DNA of 64,000 nt from Dyella subtropica (GTDB lineage: Bacteria; Pseudomonadota; Gammaproteobacteria; Xanthomonadales; Rhodanobacteraceae): assembly GCF_026283965.1 (NCBI RefSeq), contig NZ_JAPDPD010000025.1:1-64000 (forward strand). Direction: 5' to 3'. A program made the position numbers and the translations under genes. The notes below the pieces were generated by a model. The model saw only the letters and a list, made by a program, of their open reading frames with translations. It was not told the origin of the DNA and did no database searches. Below are positions 36,161-46,465 of the stretch, one piece after another (within the stretch, counting starts at the first letter, position 1; every line of letters begins with the position of its first letter).

Positions 36161-37141
36161 ATGTCCATCAAGGCTCTCCGCGGACTGTTGTTGCCCGCCG
36201 TTCTGCTGCTGACGGGCTGTCAGACCGTTCTCATGTCGCCTTCCGGTGATGTCGCGCTTCAGCAGCGCAATCTGATTGTCACATCGCTGGTGTTGATGTT
36301 GCTCATCATCGTGCCGGTGATCGCGCTGACGCTGTTCTTCGCCTGGCGCTACCGCGCGTCGAACAAGAAGGCCGCCTACGATCCGGAGTGGAATCACTCC
36401 ACCATGCTGGAGCTGCTGATCTGGTCAGCCCCGTTGCTGATCATCATCGCGCTCGGCGCCATCACCTGGGTCAGTACGCACAAGCTCGATCCATTCCGTC
36501 CGCTCGATCGCGTCTCGGAAGGGCGTGCGACACAAGCGGACGTCAAGCCGCTGACGGTGGAAGTGGTCGCGCTGGACTGGAAATGGCTGTTCATCTATCC
36601 CGAGCAGGGCATCGCCACGGTGAACGAGCTGGCGGCGCCGGTGGATCGGCCGATCCAGTTCAAGATCACGGCGTCAACCGTGATGAACTCGTTCTTCGTG
36701 CCCGCGCTCGCCGGTCAGATCTACGCCATGCCGGGCATGGAAACCAAGCTGCATGCCGTGATCAACAAGCCGGGCGTGTTCGAAGGCTTCTCGGCCAATT
36801 ACAGCGGCGCGGGCTTCTCCGGCATGCATTTCAAGTTTCTCGGCATGAGCGACGGTGAGTTTGCGCAGTGGGTCGATCGGGCGAAGGAGGGCGACGCGTT
36901 GACTCGCGAAAGCTACCAGCAGCTCGAAAAGCCTAGCCAGAACGATGCGGTACGGCGTTACGCCAGCGTGGCGCCGGGTCTTTACGAGGCCATCGTCAAC
37001 CTGTGTGTCGAGCCCGGCCGCGAGTGCATGAACGAAACCATGGCCAAGGACGCGCGCGGCCACGGCGCGCATGGCTCCAAGTCCGACGACTCCAAGCCCG
37101 ATGACGGCAGGGGCGACATGCCCATGAGTCACTCGCCGTGA
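36161..37141 (+). CDS. cyoA: Quinol oxidase subunit II (CyoA type)
   Basis: 326-residue lipoprotein (LLLPAVLLLTGC lipobox) with two membrane helices (LVLMLLIIVPVIALTLFF; LIWSAPLLIIIALGAITW) and a periplasmic cupredoxin domain. The CuA-binding Cys pair expected in cytochrome c oxidases is missing (FSANYSGAGFSGMHFKF instead), so it takes electrons from quinol. It has a charged tail with Lys/Asp/His-rich residues. First gene of cyoABCD. Confidence 0.93.
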   Translation: MSIKALRGLLLPAVLLLTGCQTVLMSPSGDVALQQRNLIVTSLVLMLLIIVPVIALTLFFAWRYRASNKKAAYDPEWNHSTMLELLIWSAPLLIIIALGAITWVSTHKLDPFRPLDRVSEGRATQADVKPLTVEVVALDWKWLFIYPEQGIATVNELAAPVDRPIQFKITASTVMNSFFVPALAGQIYAMPGMETKLHAVINKPGVFEGFSANYSGAGFSGMHFKFLGMSDGEFAQWVDRAKEGDALTRESYQQLEKPSQNDAVRRYASVAPGLYEAIVNLCVEPGRECMNETMAKDARGHGAHGSKSDDSKPDDGRGDMPMSHSP

Positions 37142-37189
37142 ACTGCGCGATGAATGCTTCGCGCCACGTCTACCGCCCCGGTAACCAAG

Positions 37190-39193
37190 ATGTCTGATCA
37201 TCCCGACCTAGCCAAACTGATCTTCGGCCGCCTCACCTGGGACGCGATTCCGTTCCACGAGCCGATCCTGCTGTATACCTTCATCGCGGTGGCGCTGGGC
37301 GGTATCGTGACGCTCGGCGCCATCACGTATTTCCGCCTGTGGGGTTATCTCTGGCGCGAGTGGTTCACCAGCATCGATCACAAGAAGATCGGCATCATGT
37401 ACATGGTGCTCGGCCTGGTGATGCTGCTGCGCGGCTTTGCCGACGCCATCATGATGCGCCTGCAACAGGCCGTCGCCTTCGGTGATGCAACGGGGTATTT
37501 GCCACCGCACCACTACGACCAGATCTTCACCGCGCATGGCGTGATCATGATCTTCTTCGTGGCGATGCCGATCGTGACGGGCCTGATGAACTACATCGTG
37601 CCGCTGCAGATCGGCGCGCGTGACGTGGCGTTTCCGTTCCTCAATAACTTCAGCTTCTGGATGACCACCAGCGGCGCCGTGCTGGTGATGATGTCGCTGT
37701 TCGTGGGCGAGTTCGCGCGCACCGGCTGGCTGGCTTATCCGCCGTTGTCGGGCATCGCGGCAAGTCCCGATGTGGGCGTGGACTACTACATATGGGCGTT
37801 GCAGATAGCGGGCGTAGGTACGCTGCTATCGGGCATCAACCTGCTGGTGACCATCATCAAGATGCGCGCGCCGGGCATGAAGCTGATGCAGATGCCGGTG
37901 TTCACCTGGACCGCGTTGTGCACCAACGTGCTGATTGTCGCGGCCTTCCCGGTGCTGACCGCCGTGCTGGCGCTGCTGTCGCTCGACCGATACGTCGGCA
38001 CTCACATGTTCACCAACGAACTTGGCGGCAACGCCATGATGTACGTGAACCTGATCTGGATCTGGGGCCATCCGGAGGTCTACATCCTGATCCTGCCGAT
38101 GTTCGGCGTGTTCTCGGAAGTGGTCTCCACCTTCAGTCGCAAGCGCCTGTTCGGCTACACCTCGATGGTCTACGCCTCGATCGTGATCACCGTGCTGGCC
38201 TACCTGGTGTGGCTGCATCACTTCTTCACCATGGGCTCGGGTGCCAGCGTCAATTCGTTCTTCGGCATCACCACGATGATCATCTCGATCCCCACCGGAG
38301 CGAAGATTTTCAACTGGCTGTTCACCATGTATCGCGGCCGCATCACGTTTGAGCTGCCGATGATGTGGACGGTGGCCTTCATGGTGACCTTCGCCATCGG
38401 TGGCATGACCGGCGTGCTGCTGGCGGTGCCGCCGGCGGATTTCTCGCTGCACAACAGCCTGTTCCTGATCGCGCATTTCCATAACGTGATCATCGGCGGC
38501 GTGCTGTTCGGCGCTTTCGCCGCGATTAACTTCTGGTTTCCCAAGGCCTTTGGCTTCAAGCTTGATCCGTTCTGGGGCAAATGCTCGTTCTGGCTGTGGG
38601 TGGTGGGCTTCTACTTCGCCTTCATGCCGTTGTACGTGCTGGGCCTGATGGGCGTGACCCGCCGCCTGAGCCATTTCGAGGATCCGTCGCTGCAGATCTG
38701 GTTCCAGATCGCCGCTTTCGGCGCCGTGCTGATCGCGTTGGGTATTGCGTGCATGCTGATCCAATTCGTGGTGAGTTTCCGTCGGCGCGAATCGCTGCGC
38801 GATCACTCGGGCGATCCGTGGAATGGCCGCACGCTGGAGTGGTCCACCTCGTCGCCGCCGCCGGACTACAACTTCGCGTTCACTCCGCGTGTGCACGACG
38901 CCGATGCCTGGTGGCAGATGAAGCAGCACGACTATCGCCGGCCTACGAATGGGTTCCTGGCCATCCATATGCCGAAGAACACTGGTGCGGGCATCATTCT
39001 CGCCGGCATCAGCACCGTGCTCGGTTTCACCTTGATCTGGCAGATGTGGCTGCTGGCCGGGCTGTCGTTCGCGGCGCTGCTGGCGGTGGCGATCGGTCAC
39101 ACCTTCAACTACAAGCGCGACTACTACATCCCGGCCGAGGAAGTGGCCCGTGTCGAGGCAGCGCGTACGGAACTGTTGGCCAGCCATGTCTAA
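37190..39193 (+). CDS. cyoB: Quinol oxidase subunit I (CyoB type)
   Basis: 667-residue core subunit with about fifteen helices. Haem and CuB ligands are visible: [11 protein letters not shown] (low-spin haem His), [11 protein letters not shown] (CuB His and cross-linked Tyr), [10 protein letters not shown] (CuB His pair) and [11 protein letters not shown] (haem His pair). Reduces O2 to water and pumps protons. ATG 37190 is used; an in-frame ATG at 37154 adds 12 residues without homology. Overlaps cyoC by 8 bp. Confidence 0.93.
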   Translation: MSDHPDLAKLIFGRLTWDAIPFHEPILLYTFIAVALGGIVTLGAITYFRLWGYLWREWFTSIDHKKIGIMYMVLGLVMLLRGFADAIMMRLQQAVAFGDATGYLPPHHYDQIFTAHGVIMIFFVAMPIVTGLMNYIVPLQIGARDVAFPFLNNFSFWMTTSGAVLVMMSLFVGEFARTGWLAYPPLSGIAASPDVGVDYYIWALQIAGVGTLLSGINLLVTIIKMRAPGMKLMQMPVFTWTALCTNVLIVAAFPVLTAVLALLSLDRYVGTHMFTNELGGNAMMYVNLIWIWGHPEVYILILPMFGVFSEVVSTFSRKRLFGYTSMVYASIVITVLAYLVWLHHFFTMGSGASVNSFFGITTMIISIPTGAKIFNWLFTMYRGRITFELPMMWTVAFMVTFAIGGMTGVLLAVPPADFSLHNSLFLIAHFHNVIIGGVLFGAFAAINFWFPKAFGFKLDPFWGKCSFWLWVVGFYFAFMPLYVLGLMGVTRRLSHFEDPSLQIWFQIAAFGAVLIALGIACMLIQFVVSFRRRESLRDHSGDPWNGRTLEWSTSSPPPDYNFAFTPRVHDADAWWQMKQHDYRRPTNGFLAIHMPKNTGAGIILAGISTVLGFTLIWQMWLLAGLSFAALLAVAIGHTFNYKRDYYIPAEEVARVEAARTELLASHV

Positions 39194-39821
39194 TTCATCG
39201 TCGCTTTCCATGTCCGCTGTCGCGCACGAGTCGCTCCAGTTCCATCTGGAGACCGAGCACCATCCGCAGAACGGCACGCTGCTCGGCTTCTGGCTGTACC
39301 TGATGAGCGACTGCCTCATCTTCGCCTGTATGTTCGCCGTGTATGGTGTGCTGGGTCGAAGCTATGCGGGCGGGCCGACCGGTGCCGAATTATTCGAACT
39401 GCCGCTGGTCGCGCTGAATACCTCGCTGCTGTTGCTGTCGTCGATCACCTACGGTTTCGCGATGCTGGAAATGCATCGTAATCGCCAGCGCGCGACGCTG
39501 ATCTGGCTGGCCATGACCGGCCTGCTCGGCGCCGGCTTCATCGGCATCGAGCTGTATGAGTTCACGCACCTGATCGCCGACGGCGCGGGTCCGCAGCGCA
39601 GCGCGTTCCTGTCCTCGTTCTTTACCCTGGTGGGTACGCACGGCTTGCACGTCAGCTGCGGCATCATCTGGTTGATCACCTTGATGGTCCAGGTGTCGAA
39701 GAAGGGGCTGATCGCTGAGAACAAGCGCCGCTTGTGGTGCTTGTCTATGTTCTGGCATTTCCTGGACGTGGTGTGGATCGGCGTGTTTAGTTTTGTCTAT
39801 TTGATGGGAGTGCTGCCATGA
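39186..39821 (+). CDS. cyoC: Quinol oxidase subunit III (CyoC type)
   Basis: 211 residues with five membrane helices ([76 protein letters not shown]). The short five-helix form is typical of bo3 oxidases. Start overlaps cyoB and stop overlaps cyoD (ATGA), so the subunits are translated together. Confidence 0.93.
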   Translation: MSNSSSLSMSAVAHESLQFHLETEHHPQNGTLLGFWLYLMSDCLIFACMFAVYGVLGRSYAGGPTGAELFELPLVALNTSLLLLSSITYGFAMLEMHRNRQRATLIWLAMTGLLGAGFIGIELYEFTHLIADGAGPQRSAFLSSFFTLVGTHGLHVSCGIIWLITLMVQVSKKGLIAENKRRLWCLSMFWHFLDVVWIGVFSFVYLMGVLP

Positions 39822-40216
39822 GCGCGCACACCGATATCGACGCCATCCACGGTGATGGTCACGAGCACGAGCATGACGACGGCATCGGCCACGTCTCGCT
39901 CAAGGGCTATGCCATCGGCTTCGTGCTGGCGGTGATCCTGACCGCCATCCCGTTCTGGCTGGTGATGAGCGGTGGCTTCAAGAACTCGAGCACGACCGCG
40001 CTGGTGGTGCTCGGCTTCGCTGCCGTGCAGATCGTGGTGCACATGATCTATTTCCTGCATATGAACACCAAGTCCGAAGGTGGCTGGAATATGCTGGCGC
40101 TGATCTTCACGGCGGTGCTCGTGCTGATCACCTTGAGCGGTTCGATCTGGGTGATGTACCACCTCAACCACAACATGATGCCGGCGATGATGCACGACAT
40201 GCAGAATCTGCCATGA
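39818..40216 (+). CDS. cyoD: Quinol oxidase subunit IV (CyoD type)
   Basis: 132-residue small subunit with a His/Asp/Glu-rich N-terminus, three membrane helices (AIGFVLAVILTAIPFWLVM, VVLGFAAVQIVVHMIYFLHM, MLALIFTAVLVLITLSGSIWVM) and a Met/His-rich C-terminus that may hold copper. Assists assembly of the CuB site in known bo3 enzymes. Last structural subunit; 34 bp before the SURF1 gene. Confidence 0.92.
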   Translation: MSAHTDIDAIHGDGHEHEHDDGIGHVSLKGYAIGFVLAVILTAIPFWLVMSGGFKNSSTTALVVLGFAAVQIVVHMIYFLHMNTKSEGGWNMLALIFTAVLVLITLSGSIWVMYHLNHNMMPAMMHDMQNLP

Positions 40217-40250
40217 GTCAGCGCGACGCCCTCGCGCTCGCCGCCGGGTC

Positions 40251-41066
40251 ATGCCTGCGGTAAGCGCCCCGCCGCCGAAGGGCGAAGCCGTACGCGGGCC
40301 GCGTGGGCCGTTAGCCCTGACCGTGCTGGCTATGCTCGCAGTGGTAGCTTTTGCCGGTTTCGTTGCGCTGGGCACGTGGCAGGTCCAGCGTCGCGCATGG
40401 AAGCTCGATCTCATCGCGCGGGTTGACCAGCGCGTGCATGCGCCCGCGGTTGCTGCGCCAGCTCCCGATCAGTGGACGCAGGTGACCGCCAAGACGGATG
40501 AATATCGGCATGTGCGACTTACCGGTGTTTTCCTGCACGACCGCCAGACCCTGGTATCGGCGAGCACAAGTCTCGGCAGCGGCTATTGGGTAATGACCCC
40601 ATTGCGCATGGCCGATGGCGTCGTGGTGTTGGTCAATCGTGGTTTCGTGCTGCCCGACTGGTGTGGCCGCACCGCGCGCTGCGCGGTTGGGCCCAGCGGT
40701 GTAACGACGGTTGCCGGTCTATTGCGCATGACCGAGACCAAGCCCTTCCTGCGGCGTAACGATCCGGCCCAAAACCGCTGGTACGCGCGGGACATCCAGG
40801 CAATTGCAGGCGCCCGCGGACTGACCCGGGTAGCGCCTTACTTTGTGGACGCGGATGCCGCACTCGCAGACGAAACCGCTTGGCCTCGAGCCGGCCTGAC
40901 GGTGATCTCCTTCCCCAACAACCATCTGGTCTACTTGGTGACCTGGTATTTACTGGCGTTGATGGTGGCCGTCGCCGCGGGCTACGTCGGTCGCCACGAA
41001 TACCGCTTGCGTCGCTTGGCGCGAAACGCATCGGTGGCGGTGCGCCCACCCCATGCCCATCGCTGA
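40251..41066 (+). CDS. SURF1-family oxidase assembly protein
   Basis: 271 residues: an N-terminal helix (VLAMLAVVAFAGFVALGTWQVQRR, with the conserved GxWQxxR), a periplasmic domain with VRLTGVF, GYWVMTPL and VLVNRGFV, and a C-terminal helix (YLVTWYLLALMVAVAAGYV). SURF1 helps put haem into terminal oxidases. In the cyo operon, where an E. coli-like set would carry cyoE, it suggests dedicated assembly of this quinol oxidase. No haem O synthase gene is seen here. Confidence 0.88.
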   Translation: MPAVSAPPPKGEAVRGPRGPLALTVLAMLAVVAFAGFVALGTWQVQRRAWKLDLIARVDQRVHAPAVAAPAPDQWTQVTAKTDEYRHVRLTGVFLHDRQTLVSASTSLGSGYWVMTPLRMADGVVVLVNRGFVLPDWCGRTARCAVGPSGVTTVAGLLRMTETKPFLRRNDPAQNRWYARDIQAIAGARGLTRVAPYFVDADAALADETAWPRAGLTVISFPNNHLVYLVTWYLLALMVAVAAGYVGRHEYRLRRLARNASVAVRPPHAHR

Positions 41067-41136
41067 TTTCCATCACCCTTGCTTGTTAAGGCAGCGGCAA
41101 AGGAGAGTCGTTTTGATGTGAATGTCGTTGCGAACC

Positions 41137-41152
41137 TGTGAGATGGATCACA
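41137..41152. promoter_or_regulatory. Clp/CRP-type palindrome upstream of GNAT gene
   Basis: TGTGAGATGGATCACA, a second perfect TGTGA-N6-TCACA. It lies 92 bp before the GNAT start at 41244 and 71 bp after the SURF1 stop. A position this close to a gene start fits a class I/II activator or repressor site. Confidence 0.65.
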
Positions 41153-41243
41153 TGAGTCCAGTCATCCTTCAAGTGACTAATGCGTTTGGAGTAAAGTCGT
41201 TTCCGGGGGGAATCGAATGAATTGTGCTGTGTGAGGGTCTCTC

Positions 41244-41801
41244 ATGTTGATCTTGCCCACCATTGCGAGTCAGCAATTTCGTGCGACGCAGGCAAGGCCC
41301 TGGGACATCATGTTCCTCGTCTCCGAAGTGGCGGCGGGGGCTATGCAAGGGCACTTCGCGGCTGAGCTGTATGCGGATACCCGCAAACGGCGCGCCCTTG
41401 TTTTGCAGTGCGCCAAAGCCATCCTGACCTCTCGGTGGGGGTGGCTGTGGCGGAGCTCCGAGGCCTTGCAATTCATCGTGATTCGCTCCGACCAGGGCAC
41501 CATCGGTGCCGCATTGGCCAGTACTGTGCGCGATGCTGACGGTCTGCAGATCATGACGATCGAATATGTCGTGGTCGATTCGGGGTTCCGCCGGTTGGGC
41601 GTCGGTGAGGCGCTGGTGCGCGATCTGCTCGAGAAGGCCACCCAAGGGGATCAAAAAGTGGTGTGCTATTGCACGCCAAAATCGCAGGGTATGCAGCGAT
41701 TGCTTCGCCAGCTAGGGTTCGTGCGCACGCAGAAAGTGCATGCGCTGAATGTGGGGGATTCAAAACTCCTGCTGCCCGCGCGTTGGTCGTGGCGTCCATA
41801 G
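41244..41801 (+). CDS. GNAT-family N-acetyltransferase
   Basis: 185 residues. C-terminal GNAT fold with acetyl-CoA motif VVVDSGFRRLGVGEALVRDLL and the following strand/helix KVVCYCTPKSQGMQRLLRQLGF. The N-terminal 75 residues are less typical (WDIMFLVSEVAAGAMQGHF). Substrate unknown. Ends in a strong bidirectional terminator and has a Clp-type palindrome in its promoter region. Confidence 0.8.
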   Translation: MLILPTIASQQFRATQARPWDIMFLVSEVAAGAMQGHFAAELYADTRKRRALVLQCAKAILTSRWGWLWRSSEALQFIVIRSDQGTIGAALASTVRDADGLQIMTIEYVVVDSGFRRLGVGEALVRDLLEKATQGDQKVVCYCTPKSQGMQRLLRQLGFVRTQKVHALNVGDSKLLLPARWSWRP

Positions 41802-41863
41802 CCGGGTGTTGAGAGAGGGTCTTCGCGCCCTTTACGCGCACTACCCCTGGCGCCAGCAAAACG

Positions 41864-41893
41864 AAAAAGGCCACCCGCGAGGGTGGCCTTTTT
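41864..41893. terminator. Bidirectional intrinsic terminator
   Basis: GGCCACCC-gcga-GGGTGGCC (41869-41888) with five A on the left and five T on the right. Serves the GNAT gene on the plus strand and the tRNA-Val gene on the minus strand. Confidence 0.93.
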
Positions 41894-41905
41894 CATCGAA
41901 TCTAG

Positions 41906-41980
41906 TGGTGGGCGGTACAAGGATCGAACTTGTGACACCTGCCGTGTGAAGGCAGTGCTCTACCGCTGAGCTAACCGCCC
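41906..41980 (-). tRNA. tRNA-Val (anticodon CAC)
   Basis: 75 nt on the minus strand: acceptor GGGCGGT/ACCGCCC, D arm GCTC...GAGC, anticodon stem CTGCC/GGCAG with loop TTCACAC (anticodon CAC, reads GTG), T arm with GTTCGATCC, and an encoded CCA end. Followed on its own strand by the hairpin at 41864-41893. Confidence 0.95.
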
Positions 41981-42133
41981 GCCGAGAGCGCGCAAATATA
42001 CGGGGTGTTTCGTCTCAGGTCAATGCCTGGCGTTCGAACTTCGGGCTGATGGAGCTGGGGTTCGGTGAATCGAAAAGGGAGGCCAAAGCGGGTGGCGGTT
42101 ACAATACGCCGGCCTTTAGAACGGACCTTTCTC

Positions 42134-42463
42134 ATGCACGATGCCTTCACCCACTTGCACCTGATCACGCTCACGCCCTGGAAGCTCATCGGCCTGCTCG
42201 GCACTTTGCTGTTTACCGCACGCTGGTTCGTGCAGTTCTATGCCACCAAGAAGCAGAAAAAGGTCGTGGTGCCTATGTCGTTCTGGTACTTGTCGGTGGC
42301 TGGCAGCGTGTTGACGTTGGCGTATTTTGTCTGGGGCAAGAACGATTCGGTGGGCATCATCCAGACCGCGTTTCCGATGCTTGTCTCGATCTACAACGTG
42401 TTCGCGCACCTGCGCCAGCACAAGCCGGAGACGGTGTCGCCGGGCGGTCCCGAGGAAACCTGA
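42134..42463 (+). CDS. Stand-alone LABN-domain membrane protein
   Basis: 109 residues equal to the lipid-A-disaccharide-synthase N-terminal (LABN) domain: WKLIGLLGTLLFTARWFVQFYATKKQKK, VPMSFWYLSVAGSVLTLAYFVW, then IIQTAFPMLVSIYNVFAHL. Three membrane helices in a SWEET/PQ-loop-like unit. In other bacteria it accompanies glycosyltransferases that modify lipid A or undecaprenyl carriers; here it stands alone between tRNA-Val and metH. Start chosen at 42134; the longer frame from 42065 has no homology-like content. Confidence 0.82.
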   Translation: MHDAFTHLHLITLTPWKLIGLLGTLLFTARWFVQFYATKKQKKVVVPMSFWYLSVAGSVLTLAYFVWGKNDSVGIIQTAFPMLVSIYNVFAHLRQHKPETVSPGGPEET

Positions 42464-42518
42464 GCGCGTTGTACGCCTCCCCCTTTTAGGGACACTCTGG
42501 GGAGGGAGGCTGGCTCTC

Positions 42519-45209
42519 TCAATCCGGGTCGTAATCCAGATTTGGCGCCAACCAGCGTTCCGCCTCCTCGCGCGTCCAGCCCTTGCGCTTGGCATAGTCC
42601 TCGACCTGTTCACGAGTGAGGCGGCCGACCACGAAGTACTGGCTTTCAGGATGCGAGAAGTACCAGCCGGAGACGGCGGCGGTGGGGTACATCGCAAAAC
42701 CTTCAGTGAGTTCGATGCCGGTATTGCGGGGCGCATCGAGCAGCTTGAACAGCGTGGCTTTCTCGGTGTGATCAGGGCAGGCGGGATAGCCGGGGGCCGG
42801 GCGGATGCCGCAGTATTTCTCGTGGATCAGCGCTTCGTTGTCGAGTGTTTCGTCCGGCACATAGCCCCAGAACTCGCGGCGCACGCGCTCGTGCATACGT
42901 TCGGCGAACGCTTCGGCGAGACGGTCGGCGAGGGCCTTGAGCAGGATGGAAGAGTAGTCGTCGTGCGCGGCTTCGAAGCGTGCGACGTGTTCCTCGATGC
43001 CGATGCCGGAGGTGACGGCGAAGCCGCCGATCCAGTCCGGCTTGCCGGCGTCTTTCGGCGCGATGAAATCGGCCAGCGAGAAATCGGGGCGCTCCATCGG
43101 CTTGTCCACCTGCTGACGCAGGTGGTGCAGCACGGCCAGTTTCTTGCCGTCGGCTGCGTACACCTCGGTGTCGTCGCCGATCTGCGCCGCTGGCCAGAAG
43201 CCGATCACGCCGCGCGCCGTCAACCACTTTTCCTTGATGATGCGGTCGAGCATGTCCTGCGCGTCGCGGAACAGTTCGCTGGCCTGGGTACCGACGATGG
43301 CATCCTGCAGGATGGCCGGATAGTGACCAGCCAATTCCCACGCGTTGAAGAAGGGGCTCCAGTCGATATAGCTGCTCAGTTCGGCCAGGTCGTAGGCGTC
43401 GAACACAGTGATACCCGGCTGGTTAGGCTGCGGCGGTTCGTAGTTGGCCCAATCGCAGGTGAAGCGCTGCGAGCGCGCCTTTTCCAGCGATACCAGCTGC
43501 TTGCCGGGGCCGCGGTTGCGATGGCGCTCGCGCACTTCCGCGTACTCGGCGCGGATCTTCGTCATAAAGGCGTCGACCAGGTCTTTGCTGACCAGCGACT
43601 GCGCTACGCCGACGGCGCGCGAAGCGTCCTTCACCCACACCGTCGGTGATTTGTAGTGCGGTTCGATCTTCAGCGCGGTGTGCGCGCGCGAGGTCGTCGC
43701 GCCGCCGATCAGCAAGGGGATATGGAAATCCTGTCGCTGCATCTCGCGCGCCACCTGACTCATTTCTTCCAGCGACGGCGTGATCAGGCCGGACAGGCCG
43801 ATGATGTCGGCTTTGTGTTCGCGCGCGGTGTCGAGGATTTTTTGTGCCGGCACCATCACGCCGAGATCGATCACCTCGAAGTTGTTACAGCGGAGCACCA
43901 CGCCGACGATGTTCTTACCGATGTCGTGCACGTCGCCTTTCACCGTGGCCATCACGATGGTGCCGTTGTTCTTGCCGACATCGCCGGTGCGCAGCTTTTC
44001 CTCTTCGATGTACGGCAGCAGATAGGCCACTGCCTTCTTCATCACACGGGCGGATTTCACGACCTGGGGAAGGAACATCTTGCCGGCGCCGAACAGGTCG
44101 CCGACCACGTTCATGCCGTCCATCAGCGGGCCTTCGATCACGTCCAGCGGGCGTGTGGAAAGCTGGCGCGCTTCTTCGGTATCCGTTTCGACAAACTGGT
44201 CAATGCCATGCACCAACGCGTGGCTGAGGCGGTCGCGCACGGACTTCTCGCGCCAGGCGAAGTTCTCGACGACGACCTCACCCTTTTTCGCCTTGAACTT
44301 CTCGGCGATCTCGAGCAGGCGCTCGGTGGCGTCAGCGCGGCGGTTGAGCACCACGTCTTCAACGCGCTCGCGCAGTTCTTCCGGCACGTCGTCATAAATC
44401 ATCAACGCACCGGCGTTGACGATGCCCATGTCCATACCCGCCTTGATGGCGTGATACAGGAACACGGAGTGGATCGCTTCGCGCACGGTGTTGTTGCCGC
44501 GGAACGAGAACGAGACGTTGGAGACGCCGCCGGAGATATGGCTGAACGGGAAGCGTCTTTTCAGCTCGCGGGTGGCTTCGATGAAATCCACCGCGTAGTT
44601 GTTGTGTTCCTCGATGCCGGTGGCGATCGCGAAGATGTTCGGGTCGAAGATGATGTCTTCGGGCAGGAAGTCGAGCCGGGTGGTCAGCAATTCATAAGCG
44701 CGCGAACAGATGTCCACCTTGCGCGCGCAGGTATCGGCCTGGCCCTGCTCGTCGAACGCCATCACCACCACGGCGGCGCCGTACTGCTGCACCTTGCGCG
44801 CGTGTTCGAGGAAGGTCTCTTCGCCTTCCTTCATCGAAATCGAGTTGACGATGCCTTTGCCTTGCAGGCAGCGCAGGCCGGCTTCGATCACGGTCCATTT
44901 GGACGAGTCGACCATCACCGGCACGCGCGCGATGTCCGGCTCGGCGGCGATCAGATTGAGGTAGCGAGTCATCGCCGCCTCCGAATCGATCAGGCCCTCG
45001 TCCATGTTGACGTCGATGATCTGCGCGCCGTTGGCAACCTGCTGGCGTGCGACCTCGACCGCTTCCTCGTAACGCTCTTCCTTGATCAGCTTCTTGAACT
45101 GCGCTGAGCCAGTGACGTTGGTGCGCTCGCCGACGTTGACGAACAGCAGGTCTGGTGTGATGACCAGCGGTTCGAGGCCGGACAGGCGGGTGTGGGGAGT
45201 GAAGCTCAT
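42519..45209 (-). CDS. metH: Methionine synthase, C-terminal part (pterin, B12 and activation domains)
   Basis: Second half of a split cobalamin-dependent methionine synthase. The roughly 896-residue protein holds the methyltetrahydrofolate domain ([45 protein letters not shown]), the B12 domain with DxHxxG in [14 protein letters not shown], and the SAM-dependent reactivation domain ([26 protein letters not shown]). Works with the 45370-46455 product. ATG 45209 is used; a TTG four codons earlier is possible. Last gene of the operon. Confidence 0.93.
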   Translation of the reverse strand: MSFTPHTRLSGLEPLVITPDLLFVNVGERTNVTGSAQFKKLIKEERYEEAVEVARQQVANGAQIIDVNMDEGLIDSEAAMTRYLNLIAAEPDIARVPVMVDSSKWTVIEAGLRCLQGKGIVNSISMKEGEETFLEHARKVQQYGAAVVVMAFDEQGQADTCARKVDICSRAYELLTTRLDFLPEDIIFDPNIFAIATGIEEHNNYAVDFIEATRELKRRFPFSHISGGVSNVSFSFRGNNTVREAIHSVFLYHAIKAGMDMGIVNAGALMIYDDVPEELRERVEDVVLNRRADATERLLEIAEKFKAKKGEVVVENFAWREKSVRDRLSHALVHGIDQFVETDTEEARQLSTRPLDVIEGPLMDGMNVVGDLFGAGKMFLPQVVKSARVMKKAVAYLLPYIEEEKLRTGDVGKNNGTIVMATVKGDVHDIGKNIVGVVLRCNNFEVIDLGVMVPAQKILDTAREHKADIIGLSGLITPSLEEMSQVAREMQRQDFHIPLLIGGATTSRAHTALKIEPHYKSPTVWVKDASRAVGVAQSLVSKDLVDAFMTKIRAEYAEVRERHRNRGPGKQLVSLEKARSQRFTCDWANYEPPQPNQPGITVFDAYDLAELSSYIDWSPFFNAWELAGHYPAILQDAIVGTQASELFRDAQDMLDRIIKEKWLTARGVIGFWPAAQIGDDTEVYAADGKKLAVLHHLRQQVDKPMERPDFSLADFIAPKDAGKPDWIGGFAVTSGIGIEEHVARFEAAHDDYSSILLKALADRLAEAFAERMHERVRREFWGYVPDETLDNEALIHEKYCGIRPAPGYPACPDHTEKATLFKLLDAPRNTGIELTEGFAMYPTAAVSGWYFSHPESQYFVVGRLTREQVEDYAKRKGWTREEAERWLAPNLDYDPD

Positions 45210-45242
45210 GCGCAGCGACAACCTTCAAGCAAAGCGATGTTC

Positions 45243-45362
45243 TCCTTCTCCTGCGTGTAGCAGGGGAGGGTCGGGGTGGGGTGAGGCCCTGCAAGCCGGG
45301 CAGCGTCGTCGCAAGGGCCTACCCCCTCCCAGCCTCCCCCTGCTAGCAGGGGGAGGAGCAGA
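45243..45362. repeat. Dispersed GC-rich repeat between the metH halves
   Basis: Contains a pair of inverted segments (gtagcaggggaggg and ccctccc...ccccctgctagc) and a gcaagggcctaccccctcccagcc string. The same strings recur at 48866-49018. It lies in the 160-bp gap that splits metH in two. Confidence 0.7.
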
Positions 45363-45369
45363 GCGCGGC

Positions 45370-46455
45370 TCATGCAGCCTCCTGATGGGCGGAGGGTAGC
45401 GCGCGCGGTGCGCAGTTGCGCACGGCGTCGGCGATGGCCTTGATATGTGCGGGCGTGGTTCCACAACAGCCGCCGACCAGGTTGAGCAGGCCGTCGCGGG
45501 CGAAGCTGCCGATCACGGAAGCCATCTGCTCGGGCGTTTCGTCGTACTCGCCGAACGCGTTCGGCAGGCCGGCGTTGGGGTGCGTGCTGACGAAGCAGTC
45601 CGCCACGTTGGCGAGCGTCTGCACGTGTGGGCGCAGGTCCGCCGCGCCCAAGGCGCAGTTGAGGCCAACGGTGAGTGGGCGGGCATGGCGCACCGAGTAA
45701 TAGAACGCCTCGGCTGTTTGTCCCGACAGCGTGCGGCCGGAGCGGTCGGTGATGGTGCCGGAGATCATGACCGGCACACGCACGCCGCGTTGGTGGAACA
45801 GCTCGCTCAGCGCGAACAGAGCCGCTTTGGCGTTCAAGGTATCGAAGATGGTCTCGACCATGATCAGGTCGGCGCCGCCATCGATCAGGCCGCTCGCCGC
45901 TTCGGTGTAGTTGGCGGCGAGTTCTTCGAAGGTGACGTTGCGAAAGCCAGGGTCGTTGACGTCGGGCGATAGCGAGGCGGTGCGGCTGGTGGGGCCGAGC
46001 ACGCCGATCACGAAGCGCGGTTGGTCCGGCGTCTTCGCGGTGTACATATCGCAGGCCGCGCGGGCGAGGCGCGCGCCTTCGAGATTCAGCTCGTGAGCGA
46101 GATGTTCGAGATGGTAATCGGCTTGGCTGATGCGAGTGGAGTTGAAGGTGTTGGTTTCGACCAGATCGGCGCCGGCTTCGAGATAGGCTTCGTGCACACC
46201 GCGGATGATCGCCGGCTTGGTCAGCGTGAGCAGGTCGTTGTTGCCCTTCAGGTCGCAGCTGCCGGGATGGTCGTGATGGTGCGCATGCGTGCTGTCGTGG
46301 CCTTCAACGAAGCGCTCGCCGCGGAAGCCGGCTTCATCCAGCTGATGGCCCTGCAGCATGGTGCCCATGCCGCCGTCGAGGATCAGGATGCGTTGACGCA
46401 GCGCGGCTTCGAGTAGCGCGACGCGGTCGGGGTGCAGCCAGGGAAGGGCGCTCAT
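45370..46455 (-). CDS. metH: Methionine synthase, N-terminal homocysteine domain
   Basis: 361-residue homocysteine S-methyltransferase: [10 protein letters not shown] near the start and zinc ligands in VGLNCALG and VGGCCGTTP (three Cys). Corresponds to the first module of one-piece MetH and must join the other half to make methionine. Two-gene MetH is known in Xanthomonadaceae. It starts 10 bp after the ArsR/methyltransferase gene, with AAGGA upstream. A His-rich loop (THAHHHDH) lies in an early insert. Confidence 0.93.
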   Translation of the reverse strand: MSALPWLHPDRVALLEAALRQRILILDGGMGTMLQGHQLDEAGFRGERFVEGHDSTHAHHHDHPGSCDLKGNNDLLTLTKPAIIRGVHEAYLEAGADLVETNTFNSTRISQADYHLEHLAHELNLEGARLARAACDMYTAKTPDQPRFVIGVLGPTSRTASLSPDVNDPGFRNVTFEELAANYTEAASGLIDGGADLIMVETIFDTLNAKAALFALSELFHQRGVRVPVMISGTITDRSGRTLSGQTAEAFYYSVRHARPLTVGLNCALGAADLRPHVQTLANVADCFVSTHPNAGLPNAFGEYDETPEQMASVIGSFARDGLLNLVGGCCGTTPAHIKAIADAVRNCAPRALPSAHQEAA

Positions 46456-46465
46456 AGATGGATCC

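Noticed and set aside
41906-41980. tRNA gene as an integration site for a mobile element
   Set aside because: No integrase gene or duplicated tRNA end was seen on either side; flanking genes look chromosomal.
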